64,000 nucleotides of DNA from Acidimicrobiia bacterium. Its GTDB lineage: Bacteria; Actinomycetota; Acidimicrobiia; ATN3; PSLF01. The notes beneath the pieces are model-generated. The model saw nothing but the letters and a program-made list of their open reading frames with translations. It had not been told where the DNA came from and ran no database searches. The position numbers and the translations under genes are program-made. Location: contig PSLF01000004.1 of NCBI GenBank assembly GCA_040289475.1, forward strand, positions 33,191 through 97,190, read 5' to 3'. Below, piece after piece: positions 34,205 through 43,092 of this stretch. Position 1 is the stretch's first letter. Every line of letters starts with the position of its first letter.

Positions 34205-34518
34205 GTCTACCTCCAATTTGCCCTTTCGTGGCACAAAGTCTCGCCGTTAGGCAAAGCGACTCGTCTTCGTAAAAGCTCACGTCTCTTTAGCGGAATGCTT
34301 TGAGAAGACGATCTTACTCCGAGCATATCAGCATTTTTTCCAGGGTGCCCGCGAAGCGCTGGACGACCTCCGCAAACCGTGATAACTTGCACAAGTCGGG
34401 CTCCGGATCTATGCCTCTGCGGGTCTAATAGCCAAACCAAAAGACAAATGTGAGACACTGCTCAAGTCGTGGCAGCTCGAGGGAGTCTTATCCGTGAAGA
34501 CAGCGCAAGGAGTACGCG
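34205..34518 (+). other. Intergenic region between microprotein and secreted protein
   Basis: These 314 bp hold divergent upstream regions. AAGGAGT is placed 5 nt before the plus-strand start at 34519. No riboswitch or RNA gene could be supported. The sequence is richer in AT than the gene that follows. Confidence 0.4.
34210..34214 (-). promoter_or_regulatory. Ribosome binding site of the 27-aa microprotein
   Basis: A perfect GGAGG on the minus strand, spaced 5 nt from the ATG, is the main evidence that this very short frame is translated. Confidence 0.55.
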
Positions 34519-37467
34519 ATGCGGCGTGTAGTGTGCGCCTTCAAACCTGTTGAGTTCGTTGGTCGATATCGCGTTCTTGGCAGGACAACCAAACAGCGTC
34601 TCGCACTTGTAGTTGGACTACTTCTGGTCGTTACCCCTGCAGCTACCCTTTTGAAGAGCGAAAAATTAGAGGCGCTCTCTATTTCGCAAGGTGAATTCAA
34701 GCTTGACGTCGAGATAGCCATGACAAGCACCGCGGCTTCAGGGTGGCGACCGGAGCCCGGTTCTTCCCCTGCTCTCAAGTTGTTCGTGCACAACTTTGGG
34801 ATTCCCGGAAGAGTACAACAGTGTGCCACCGACCCGGACCCATTCACGTGCGAGCGCGATTACATGCGCTCTTCTGCAGCCAAGTCCAACACCATCACCT
34901 TCGTGATCGAGCCTGGATACTCTCGAACGACCGACTTTGAAATAGCTTCAGGCACCGCTCTGCCCGATGGATTCGTCTTTGCTGGTCGAGGAGGAAAACC
35001 TGGGGATCCCTCACGAAATCCGATCAACCTTTCCGGAAACCCCGATGCAGGCACTGCAACCGTGAGAGTGTGCATAGACTCTTGGAACGGTGGCATCCCT
35101 GAGTACACCTGGAATGCGCAGTGCACATGGGCGAGGGAGCAGAAGACCACTGACCAGTTTCCGCTTGGCGGGGAAGGAGCCTGCCCAGGATGGGTCCCGG
35201 GTGAAGGAGGAATCACTGGTACCGAGCCAGGCGAAGGGCCTGCCCACATCGTCACCATAACCAACGATGCAGGTCCTTATGAAGTGCCTGGTCTAGGAGT
35301 CCATCCAAAAGGCCGGCTTTATGACCGACGGAGGGAGCGGTGGGCGTATGCCCGCTGGTCGGTTCTCGCATGTGCCGGCGTCAACATCACCAACATCCTC
35401 GGCCAGCAGCTAGGTCTGGGAGCCTCCGTGTATCTGGAGGCGTTCGTCTATCGTGACGACCCATACCCAGGCGCTTACTCGCTCATCCTTTATCAAGGCC
35501 AAGACGACAGACTTGGAGTTCCAGGCGACATGGACGGTGATGGCCAGCCTGACACTTACAAGACATGCGGAATCCTTTTGAATCCATGCATTTCAATCTA
35601 TGGTGTGGCGCTTAGCATCGACACATTTGCATCAAGTAAACGGGTTGCCACGGTCCCCAAAGTATGCGGAAACTACGCATACACCGTAAGAGCGGCAGAC
35701 GACGTAACCAGTCCAGGACACTCTTACATTGAAGGAAGTGATCGGCTGGCTACCGCGGGTTTTCCTGGATGCCCTGCTGGCATGCGAGGGGTGGTGGCAG
35801 GATCGAACGGGCGACCCCTCGGGGGAGCAATAGTCAGAGCTTTTGACGCCTCCACAGGAAACTACGTCAACTCCGGTTTTGGATGGGATGCTGTGCCGTG
35901 CAGGGGCGGTCAGCTCCCTTATGACGGCCCGGCGGGGGTTCCGGCCGGTCCTGAACCGGGTTCATACCCTTCAAGCTGGGGCTGTGACACAACGATCGGA
36001 AACACAGGTTTTGGGTTGCAGCAGACTCCGGGGTGGGGCGACGGAAGGTGGTACATACGCACCAACACAGGCTCGGGCAACTATAAAGTCCTTATAACTA
36101 GTCCGCCTCTGGACGGCAATGCCACTCGATGGGCTGCTCTAGCACCTCCTGCAAGTGGGACCAATGACTGGAACACGGCTTCGGTGTGGACAACATCTCC
36201 TGGACCTGTCCCTGCGGTCGTCGGAGATGGGGGTGACTTGACATCCACGCTTACCGCAGCCACCCCAGTGCAGGGCCAGGTACTAAAAGATGGCGCGTGG
36301 GTTACTGGGGTTGACCAAGCGAGCGTCGCGCTGTGGGACTGCTCGGGTCAACAGTTCGAGGCAACGCCGACCTATGTTTTCTCGGACGGAACCTTTGTAG
36401 TTGACACTCCAACGCCGAACGGGCCCTCAGCAAAAGGGGTCAAGGCCAAGTTTGAAGTCCGCTCCGCCCCAGGCGCACCCAACTTGGTCGGCTGGTATAG
36501 CGGTACTGCTGCGCCTGCCGACAACTTCGCTAGCGCAGCCTGCATAACTCCCGGAACACCCTTGTCCACCACCAACTTCACGGGCCAAGGTTTCATCACG
36601 GGAATGGTGCACAATCCGGACGGCAGCGGGCTGGCAAATGCCGAGGTCAGCCTGTATAGGACTAGTACAGGTACCCTCGCCTACGTCACCCTCACCTCTA
36701 GCGATGGCAGCTGGGCAGCGAGCGTTCCCGCCACTGTATCTAGCGGAGAAACTTACAAGATTCTAGTTAGGCCGCCTGCAGGGTCAGGGCTATTCAACGC
36801 CTGGTACAACCTCAAACTGAGTTATACCCAGGCAGACACGTACACATCGCCATCGGGAGTGCACCATATGTTCTTTGCGAACTCAGACGCTATAACCGGT
36901 TACGTAAAGGCACAAGGCACAGGTCCGGACATGTCAGAAGCTGCCGATATCAACAAGGCAGTTGTTTATGCGTACGATGCAAATACCTCTGCTTTTGCGG
37001 GATGGGCAAAAACCGGCGTCCAAGATACAGGTCGGTATACGCTGCCTCTTCCGCCCGGCACGTACAAGCTTCTTGTGCACGCTCCGACTGTCACGAGGGA
37101 GAACGCCTTTTGGAGCGGAGCCTGGTCCTTCTCGGAAGCCACCGCTGTTGCTCCGCCTGCCACGGCAAACTTCAGTCTCAGGCCAGCAGGCCTCATAGTA
37201 GGATCTTCTCCCCTAGGTGGGACCCTCGTATACGCTTATACCCACGACGGATCGCACTTCGCAGGTTGGACCCAGGTGAGCGGCGGTACGTACTCGCTCA
37301 AGGTTCCCAAGACCTCGGACAGCGGATACCAGTATAAAGTGCGGTTTCTGTGGCCAAGTGGGCAGGGAAGTTGCTGGTTTTCCAATACTGCGTCATTTGG
37401 ATCGGCACTGGCAGTTAACTCACCCGCGTCTGGGGTCGATGACCTGGGTCCACCGTGTGGACCGTAG
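34519..37467 (+). CDS. Large secreted protein with Ig-like/carboxypeptidase-regulatory repeats
   Basis: This 982-aa exported protein has a basic N terminus and a hydrophobic signal at about residues 30-46 (LALVVGLLLVVTPAATLL). Residues 320-350 include a calcium-loop-like GDMDGDGQPDTYK. From about residue 420 on there are at least four beta-sandwich modules opening with patterns such as GVVAGSNGRPLGGAIVRAFD, ITGMVHNPDGSGLANAEV and ITGYVKAQG, typical of CnaB or carboxypeptidase-regulatory-like folds. No LPxTG, PEP-CTERM or terminal helix is seen, so it is probably released or bound non-covalently. AAGGAGT precedes the start. The function is unknown; a structural or adhesive surface role is inferred. 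Confidence 0.78.
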   Translation: MRRVVCAFKPVEFVGRYRVLGRTTKQRLALVVGLLLVVTPAATLLKSEKLEALSISQGEFKLDVEIAMTSTAASGWRPEPGSSPALKLFVHNFGIPGRVQQCATDPDPFTCERDYMRSSAAKSNTITFVIEPGYSRTTDFEIASGTALPDGFVFAGRGGKPGDPSRNPINLSGNPDAGTATVRVCIDSWNGGIPEYTWNAQCTWAREQKTTDQFPLGGEGACPGWVPGEGGITGTEPGEGPAHIVTITNDAGPYEVPGLGVHPKGRLYDRRRERWAYARWSVLACAGVNITNILGQQLGLGASVYLEAFVYRDDPYPGAYSLILYQGQDDRLGVPGDMDGDGQPDTYKTCGILLNPCISIYGVALSIDTFASSKRVATVPKVCGNYAYTVRAADDVTSPGHSYIEGSDRLATAGFPGCPAGMRGVVAGSNGRPLGGAIVRAFDASTGNYVNSGFGWDAVPCRGGQLPYDGPAGVPAGPEPGSYPSSWGCDTTIGNTGFGLQQTPGWGDGRWYIRTNTGSGNYKVLITSPPLDGNATRWAALAPPASGTNDWNTASVWTTSPGPVPAVVGDGGDLTSTLTAATPVQGQVLKDGAWVTGVDQASVALWDCSGQQFEATPTYVFSDGTFVVDTPTPNGPSAKGVKAKFEVRSAPGAPNLVGWYSGTAAPADNFASAACITPGTPLSTTNFTGQGFITGMVHNPDGSGLANAEVSLYRTSTGTLAYVTLTSSDGSWAASVPATVSSGETYKILVRPPAGSGLFNAWYNLKLSYTQADTYTSPSGVHHMFFANSDAITGYVKAQGTGPDMSEAADINKAVVYAYDANTSAFAGWAKTGVQDTGRYTLPLPPGTYKLLVHAPTVTRENAFWSGAWSFSEATAVAPPATANFSLRPAGLIVGSSPLGGTLVYAYTHDGSHFAGWTQVSGGTYSLKVPKTSDSGYQYKVRFLWPSGQGSCWFSNTASFGSALAVNSPASGVDDLGPPCGP

Positions 37468-37502
37468 ATCCTTCCTCGGTACCAGAAACACTCGAAAAGC
37501 GA

Positions 37503-39200
37503 TTATCCTCGGTAGCGGTTGGTAATTGGTAGCCGCCGATCTTTGCCGAAAGCCTTGGCGGTGATCTTCACCCCTGGCGCTGCCTGCCGGCGCTTGTACT
37601 CGGCCGCATCTATCATTGCCGTAACCCGCCTCGCAGTCTCCTCGTCGATTCCCGAATCCACAACGTCTTGCAGGCTGCCATCTTCTTCGACATAGATCTC
37701 GATGATGCGGTCGAGGACCTCGTATGGAGGAAGTGTATCTTGGTCTGTCTGTCCTTCTCTAAGTTCGGCAGTTGGAGGCTTATACAGAACGCTATGAGGA
37801 ATCGGTCCCTCATCTTTTGACACCGCCATTTGCAGATCGGCTTCTTCCAGTCCCTCCATCGCGTCTATTCGCTCCTGCCGCGAAGGGAGATCGCCGACTC
37901 CGAAAAAGTTTCTGTAGCGGGCAAGGCTGTATACGAGTGTCTTGGGAACGTCTTTTAGAACGCTGAATCCTCCGACCATATCACCATAAAGAGTCGAGTA
38001 TCCCGTCGCCAGCTCGCTCTTGTTTCCCGTAGCCAAAACTAGCCAGCCGAACTTGTTGGAAAGTGCCATGAGGTAGTTGCCCCGAATCCTCGCTTGGATG
38101 TTTTCCTCGGTTATGTCGTAGGATCGCCCCTCGAAGACTGGCTCGAGTACCTCCAAATAAGCACGAAACGGTTTCTCAATGGAGAGCTCTATGAAGCGGA
38201 TTCCTAGCCTGCTAGCCAGATCAGCTGCGTCGCGGCGCGATTGGTCGCTGGTGAACCTAGAAGGCATGCTCACCCCAACGACACCATCTGGTCCTAGCGC
38301 ATCTGCAGCTATCGTGGCGGTGAGCGACGAGTCTATCCCGCCTGAGAGTCCGACGACCACACCCGAAAACCCGTTCTTTTCAACGTAATCCTTGGTTCCC
38401 AAAAGTAAGGCGGCGTAGACCTCTCCCAAAGGGTCGTATTCCGGCTCGATAGGACCCGACACTGTGCCTTGCGGATCGACCTCAATTTCGAACAAAGCTT
38501 CTTCGAACTGAGCGGCCCTTGCACGCACCACTCCCGCCGCATCGACTACGAAAGACCCGCCATCGAAGACAAGCTCGTCCTGACCCCCCACTAGGTTTAA
38601 GTACATCACGGCAGCGTTAGCCTCCGTTGCCCGTTCAGCAACTACCCCAGAGCGCTCCTTTGACTTTCGCATGTGATAGGGGGACCCGTTGATGTTGAGA
38701 ACCGCACCGACTCCCATCGACCGGTACTCTATGAAAGGACCCGAGGCAGACCATGCGTCTTCACATATAGATATCCCCACGTCTATCGAGGGATTCCCAA
38801 CGGTTACTACAACCAAATCATCACCTGGAACGAAGTAGCGCTTTTCGTCGAACACCCCGTAGTTTGGCAAAAGTCGCTTGGCGTAAGTCGACACGACCTT
38901 GCCATCTCTTAGCACCGAGGCGGCGTTCGTTAACCCTGCCGGGAGGCGTCCGACATGGCCTACCACTGCGACGATCCCTTCGCATCGAGCCGCTATGTCT
39001 CGGAGGGCAATCAAATTGGCCTCTACAAAGGAGGGCTTCAAAAGTAGATCTTCCGGTGGATATCCAGTAAGGGCTAGCTCTGGAAAGGCGACCAGGTCGA
39101 TGCCGCTTTTTCGAGCCTCTGCAATAACGTCCGATATGCGGCGCGAGTTTCCCTCGACGTCGCCAACGACAAAATCGAGCTGGGCTAGAAGTGCACGCAC
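37503..39200 (-). CDS. nadE: Glutamine-dependent NAD+ synthetase
   Basis: The 565-aa two-domain enzyme makes NAD+ from deamido-NAD+, ATP and glutamine. The N-terminal nitrilase-type amidase supplies ammonia. Its triad is Glu in FPELALTGYPPEDLL (about 40), Lys in YAKRLLPNYGVFDE (about 112) and Cys in ISICEDAW (about 146). The C-terminal synthetase has the P-loop GLSGGIDSSLTA (about 286) and LATGNKSELATGYSTLYGD. The GTG start has GGAG 8 nt upstream. It is divergent from glnE. Confidence 0.95.
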   Translation of the reverse strand: MRALLAQLDFVVGDVEGNSRRISDVIAEARKSGIDLVAFPELALTGYPPEDLLLKPSFVEANLIALRDIAARCEGIVAVVGHVGRLPAGLTNAASVLRDGKVVSTYAKRLLPNYGVFDEKRYFVPGDDLVVVTVGNPSIDVGISICEDAWSASGPFIEYRSMGVGAVLNINGSPYHMRKSKERSGVVAERATEANAAVMYLNLVGGQDELVFDGGSFVVDAAGVVRARAAQFEEALFEIEVDPQGTVSGPIEPEYDPLGEVYAALLLGTKDYVEKNGFSGVVVGLSGGIDSSLTATIAADALGPDGVVGVSMPSRFTSDQSRRDAADLASRLGIRFIELSIEKPFRAYLEVLEPVFEGRSYDITEENIQARIRGNYLMALSNKFGWLVLATGNKSELATGYSTLYGDMVGGFSVLKDVPKTLVYSLARYRNFFGVGDLPSRQERIDAMEGLEEADLQMAVSKDEGPIPHSVLYKPPTAELREGQTDQDTLPPYEVLDRIIEIYVEEDGSLQDVVDSGIDEETARRVTAMIDAAEYKRRQAAPGVKITAKAFGKDRRLPITNRYRG

Positions 39201-39325
39201 AGATGTTTCTCCACTGCCTCGTTCAAACCGTGACTGACCAGCACGAGCAGGCGTTATTCGCGCGATGCTGAGAAGAAACCGAATACAGAGAGCATTGCGA
39301 ACAGCATAATTTGCTAGGCCCCTCT

Positions 39326-42300
39326 ATGATCGATCCAATGCGAATTCCTCGCCACATCGCAACTTTCGTTCGTTTAAGCCCAGACCCTGATAGAGCCGGG
39401 GCGGCCTTGGAACGCCTTCTTGAGCTAGTTCCAGCCAACGTTGAACCCTTTTTTAGCCCCGATGCCGAGCGTGCTGCAGCCCGGCTGGTCAAGCTCTTGG
39501 CTACATCGCAGGCAGCTTTACGCTATATCTTGGACGACCCTGAGGCCCTAGAAGCGGTGGCAGAAGGGCTGGATTCCCCGACGATCCCAGATGTAGCTCA
39601 AGCGTGGCACCTTCTGGGGGATAGAGAACTCTCGGCGGGAGAGCGAGCTGCGGAGGATCACGTTCACTTTCGCAGACTTCTCCTGCGCTTCCGCAGGAGG
39701 GAGTGGATGCGTATTGTTGCAGCCGACCTCGCTGACGAAGGATCCTTTGAAACCTACACCGCTCGCTACTCCGCTGTAGCCGATCTGTGCATCCGTAATG
39801 CCTGGAGCCGAGTCGGCGGTGCGGAGATTGTGGGAGTCATTGCCCTGGGAAAACTCGGGGGACAGGAACTCAACTACTCTTCCGACGTCGACTTGGTGTT
39901 CGCCTCAGCCGATCTTAGTGCGTCCCAGGAGAGCCGTGTCGAGACGAATCTTGGCGAGTCAATGGTTTGTGGTGCAAGGTCCGCGCAGTCGGGGACAGAC
40001 AGCGCTGATGTGCCCGGCACAACGACTGAGCGAGTGTCTTTAGATGAAATGGCCTTTACGTCTTCGTCTTCAGCCGCCCTAGTCAAAGAGTTCATGACGC
40101 TTTTGGCAGGAGAGGTGCCTGCAGACAGAATCTTGCTCGTAGATCCAGATTTGCGACCCGAGGGTCAGTCTGGACCGCTCGTACGCTCTGTCTCCTCCTA
40201 TGAGAAGTACTGGAGCACGTGGGCCGAGCCATGGGAGATCCAATCGTTAATAAAAGCTCGCCCTGTAGCTGGTCCCCAAAGCATTCTCCGAGCATTTATG
40301 GAAAAAGCCTCTACCTACCTCTGGCCCGACACTTTGGATGCAGAGGCCATCAAGTCCATACGCCATATAAAAAGAAGATCGGAAGCTCATGCGGCCCGCA
40401 CTACTAAAACTTTCGACATCAAGCGCTCGTCGGGGGGAATTAGAGACGTTGAAATGGCTGTGCAGCTTCTACAGCTCATACATGGTAGGCACGACGACTC
40501 CATTAGATGCCCAAACACTTTGGACGCTATCGACGCTCTAGAAGAGGGCGGATACATATCGGGGAACGACACGAGTCTACTGCGAGAGTCGTACGTATTT
40601 CTCCGGCGCGTCGAGCATCGACTTCAGCTGAGAAACGACACCGCTCGATATGACCTTCCCAAGGATCCACGCTCGTTTCGCGTGCTAGCCAAGTCCATGG
40701 GCTACTCCGACACTAAAGCTGCTTCGGCAGAAGAGCGCTTCGACAATGCGTTTACGGAGGTGACAGCAAAGGTGAGGGAACTCCATCGTCGCCTCTTCTT
40801 CAGGCCGTTACTAGAAGCATTCGCCGCTCTTCCCAAATCAAATACCTCTGAAACCGGGCGCTCCGATGTTTTGGACATAGCTGTGGCGGAAGAGCGTCTT
40901 AGGGCCTTGGGGTTTCGGGATACCCGACGAGCAAGGGCGGGCTTAGAGGAGCTGACGAAAGGAATTTCTCGCAAGAGTAGGCTAATGGCCCAACTTATGC
41001 CACTGATCTTGGAGTGGCTTTCCGAGTCTCCCGATCCCACAACCGGTTTAGTCAACCTACGAAATCTCGTAGGAGCAGTCGGCGACCAAGTGGTACTGGT
41101 CTCTACTTTCAGAGAGAATCCTGCGGCTGTCCAACGCTTGTGCAAAGTTCTCGGTACTTCGAAGGTAGTAGCGGACTTGCTTATTCGAACCCCTGAGCAC
41201 ATCCATGCCTTCTCCGATGATCAGGAGCTCTTGTCAAAAAAAGACGATACAACTCTGGTGGAGGAGGCCCGCAGAACAGCATCGTGGAGGAGCGGGTACC
41301 GAGAAATCCTCGAAGGAACACTTCGATTTTGCAATCGAGAGCTGGTGCGCATAGCAACCAGAGATCTTCTTTCCAATGATCGCTCCGAGGTTGAGGTTGT
41401 GGCCCAGGAGCTGTGTGGTGTCTCCCAGGGTGCGATCACTGTACTCCTCGATGCTGCGGTCTCCGATTTAGGAAAGCCTCAAATCCGATTCTGTGTAATA
41501 GGACTCGGAAGTTTCGGGGCTCGGGAGATGACTTACTCCAGTGACATCGATGTCATGTTCATTTACGACACGGACCCCTCAGCTACCGACTCCGAGAAAA
41601 GAGATGCGGCAGGGGCGGCGCACTCTATTGCCACCCGCCTTCTACAGGATCTCAAGGGGCTAGGCACCCCAGGACCCGGACTCAACCTAGATGCAGATCT
41701 CCGCCCCGAAGGCCGCGCCGGGGTTTTAGCTCGAAGTCTCGATGCCGCCGTCTCCTATTACAAAAACTGGGCCGACACCTGGGAGTTTCAAGCGCTCGCA
41801 AAAGCACGGCCTGTCGCTGGAGACGAGCAGCTGTTTCGCCGCCTTATGGCAGAGGTAACGGAGCAGATCTGGCCCGCTCCGTTCCCCGAATCCAGGGCGC
41901 GGGAGATCCGCCTCATGAAAGCACGAGTCGAGCGCGAGCGAGGCTCACCGCAAAAGGCGTCCCGTCGTTTCGATCTTAAACTGGGACCAGGGGGATTAAC
42001 TGATGTCCAATTTTTGGTGGAGCTATTGTCGCTGCGGTACGGAGCTGAGCACAACGAACTTCGATCCGGAAGCACGCTAGAGCGCTTGAGGGTTTTGGCA
42101 AAGCTCGGAAAAATACCTGAAGAGGACGCGCGGCGCTTAGAGGAGTCATACTTGTTGTGCAGCCACATCAGAAACAGAATCTTTCTTATCAAAGGACGGC
42201 AGTCGGACACCATTCCTTCCCGCCCAGAAGAGACAGTAATACTCGCCGAAAGTTTGGGATACATGGGGCATCCCCGCTCCCGCCTCCTCGATGACTATCG

Positions 42301-42358
42301 ACGCGTCACGAGGCGGGCACGCACAAGCTTCGAACGCCTCTTTTACTCCGACGATTAG
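39326..42358 (+). CDS. glnE: Glutamine synthetase adenylyltransferase/deadenylase
   Basis: The 1010-aa bifunctional enzyme adenylylates and deadenylylates glutamine synthetase in response to nitrogen status. It has two nucleotidyltransferase domains: GKLGGQELNYSSDVDLVF near residue 175 and GLGSFGAREMTYSSDIDVMF near residue 726, each with the D-x-D metal motif. Both halves repeat the DLRPEG and WE(I/F)Q(S/A)L-KARPVAG motifs. After the first D-x-D there is a Ser/Thr-rich insert of about 45-50 residues not usual at this place. A TTG 15 nt upstream is an alternative start. It is convergent with mgtC. Confidence 0.94.
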   Translation: MIDPMRIPRHIATFVRLSPDPDRAGAALERLLELVPANVEPFFSPDAERAAARLVKLLATSQAALRYILDDPEALEAVAEGLDSPTIPDVAQAWHLLGDRELSAGERAAEDHVHFRRLLLRFRRREWMRIVAADLADEGSFETYTARYSAVADLCIRNAWSRVGGAEIVGVIALGKLGGQELNYSSDVDLVFASADLSASQESRVETNLGESMVCGARSAQSGTDSADVPGTTTERVSLDEMAFTSSSSAALVKEFMTLLAGEVPADRILLVDPDLRPEGQSGPLVRSVSSYEKYWSTWAEPWEIQSLIKARPVAGPQSILRAFMEKASTYLWPDTLDAEAIKSIRHIKRRSEAHAARTTKTFDIKRSSGGIRDVEMAVQLLQLIHGRHDDSIRCPNTLDAIDALEEGGYISGNDTSLLRESYVFLRRVEHRLQLRNDTARYDLPKDPRSFRVLAKSMGYSDTKAASAEERFDNAFTEVTAKVRELHRRLFFRPLLEAFAALPKSNTSETGRSDVLDIAVAEERLRALGFRDTRRARAGLEELTKGISRKSRLMAQLMPLILEWLSESPDPTTGLVNLRNLVGAVGDQVVLVSTFRENPAAVQRLCKVLGTSKVVADLLIRTPEHIHAFSDDQELLSKKDDTTLVEEARRTASWRSGYREILEGTLRFCNRELVRIATRDLLSNDRSEVEVVAQELCGVSQGAITVLLDAAVSDLGKPQIRFCVIGLGSFGAREMTYSSDIDVMFIYDTDPSATDSEKRDAAGAAHSIATRLLQDLKGLGTPGPGLNLDADLRPEGRAGVLARSLDAAVSYYKNWADTWEFQALAKARPVAGDEQLFRRLMAEVTEQIWPAPFPESRAREIRLMKARVERERGSPQKASRRFDLKLGPGGLTDVQFLVELLSLRYGAEHNELRSGSTLERLRVLAKLGKIPEEDARRLEESYLLCSHIRNRIFLIKGRQSDTIPSRPEETVILAESLGYMGHPRSRLLDDYRRVTRRARTSFERLFYSDD

Positions 42359-42404
42359 GCGGGATTACCGTTTTTTAACTCTCCGCTTGGCAGCAATACC
42401 TATC

Positions 42405-43088
42405 TCAACGGCCATACTCGAGGGAAGTTACGCCCTCGAGATCGGCGATCCTCATCACTGCTTGCTCAGGCTGAATACCAGGCTGACATCGCAGTACCGC
42501 ATAGATGGTCCGGTCTTTGTCACCTCCTTCCTCCTCGAAGTCCAAGTGATCGAGTTCTAAAGGCCTCTTGGACAGCTCACGAATTAGAACCCCAAGGTCC
42601 GCTTTGCGGTCGTACTCAATCGTTACACTGAATCTGCCCGCGGTAAGAAACCCTCTCAGAGGTCTACGAAGGATCCTGAAGACCATCAGAGTCAAAACGC
42701 TTCCGAGCGTGACCATGATGGCAGGGACGTACATTCCGAGGCCCGCTGCCAGCCCGATAGCAGCTACCACCCACAAGCTCGCAGCCGTAGTAAGCCCCCT
42801 GACTGTAGCTCCAAAACGCAGAATTGCTCCAGCTCCTAAGAAACCAATGCCCGAGGGAACTTGTGCAGCTACCCTAGATATATCTGTACGCGTGTTGTCA
42901 CCGGCATAGGGAAGCATTCCGTACACAGATATAACTCCGAACAATGCCGCACCGACACTCACTAATGCGTGCGTTCTCAACCCCGCTGGTTGATCTCGAG
43001 CTTCTCTTTCTGCGCCGAGGATCAGCCCCAATACCAAGGCGGCCGCTAGCCGAGCAGCGATCTCTAGGTGGAGCCTCGTACCCGTCAT
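42405..43088 (-). CDS. MgtC/SapB family membrane protein
   Basis: The 227-aa protein has four or five N-terminal helices with the family motifs LGLILGAEREARDQPAGLRTH and LVSVGAALFGVISVYG, and GIGFLGAGAILR further on. A soluble ACT-like C-terminal domain follows (about 145-227). MgtC proteins affect Mg2+ homeostasis and ATP synthase in pathogens; the role elsewhere is open. It begins 4 nt after the membrane phosphatase ends, so the two are probably co-transcribed. Confidence 0.9.
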   Translation of the reverse strand: MTGTRLHLEIAARLAAALVLGLILGAEREARDQPAGLRTHALVSVGAALFGVISVYGMLPYAGDNTRTDISRVAAQVPSGIGFLGAGAILRFGATVRGLTTAASLWVVAAIGLAAGLGMYVPAIMVTLGSVLTLMVFRILRRPLRGFLTAGRFSVTIEYDRKADLGVLIRELSKRPLELDHLDFEEEGGDKDRTIYAVLRCQPGIQPEQAVMRIADLEGVTSLEYGR

Positions 43089-43092
43089 AGCT

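Noticed and set aside
34205-34518. Possible riboswitch upstream of the large secreted protein
   Set aside because: Purine-rich stretches were compared by eye with c-di-GMP and c-di-AMP riboswitch consensus; no conserved core was found.
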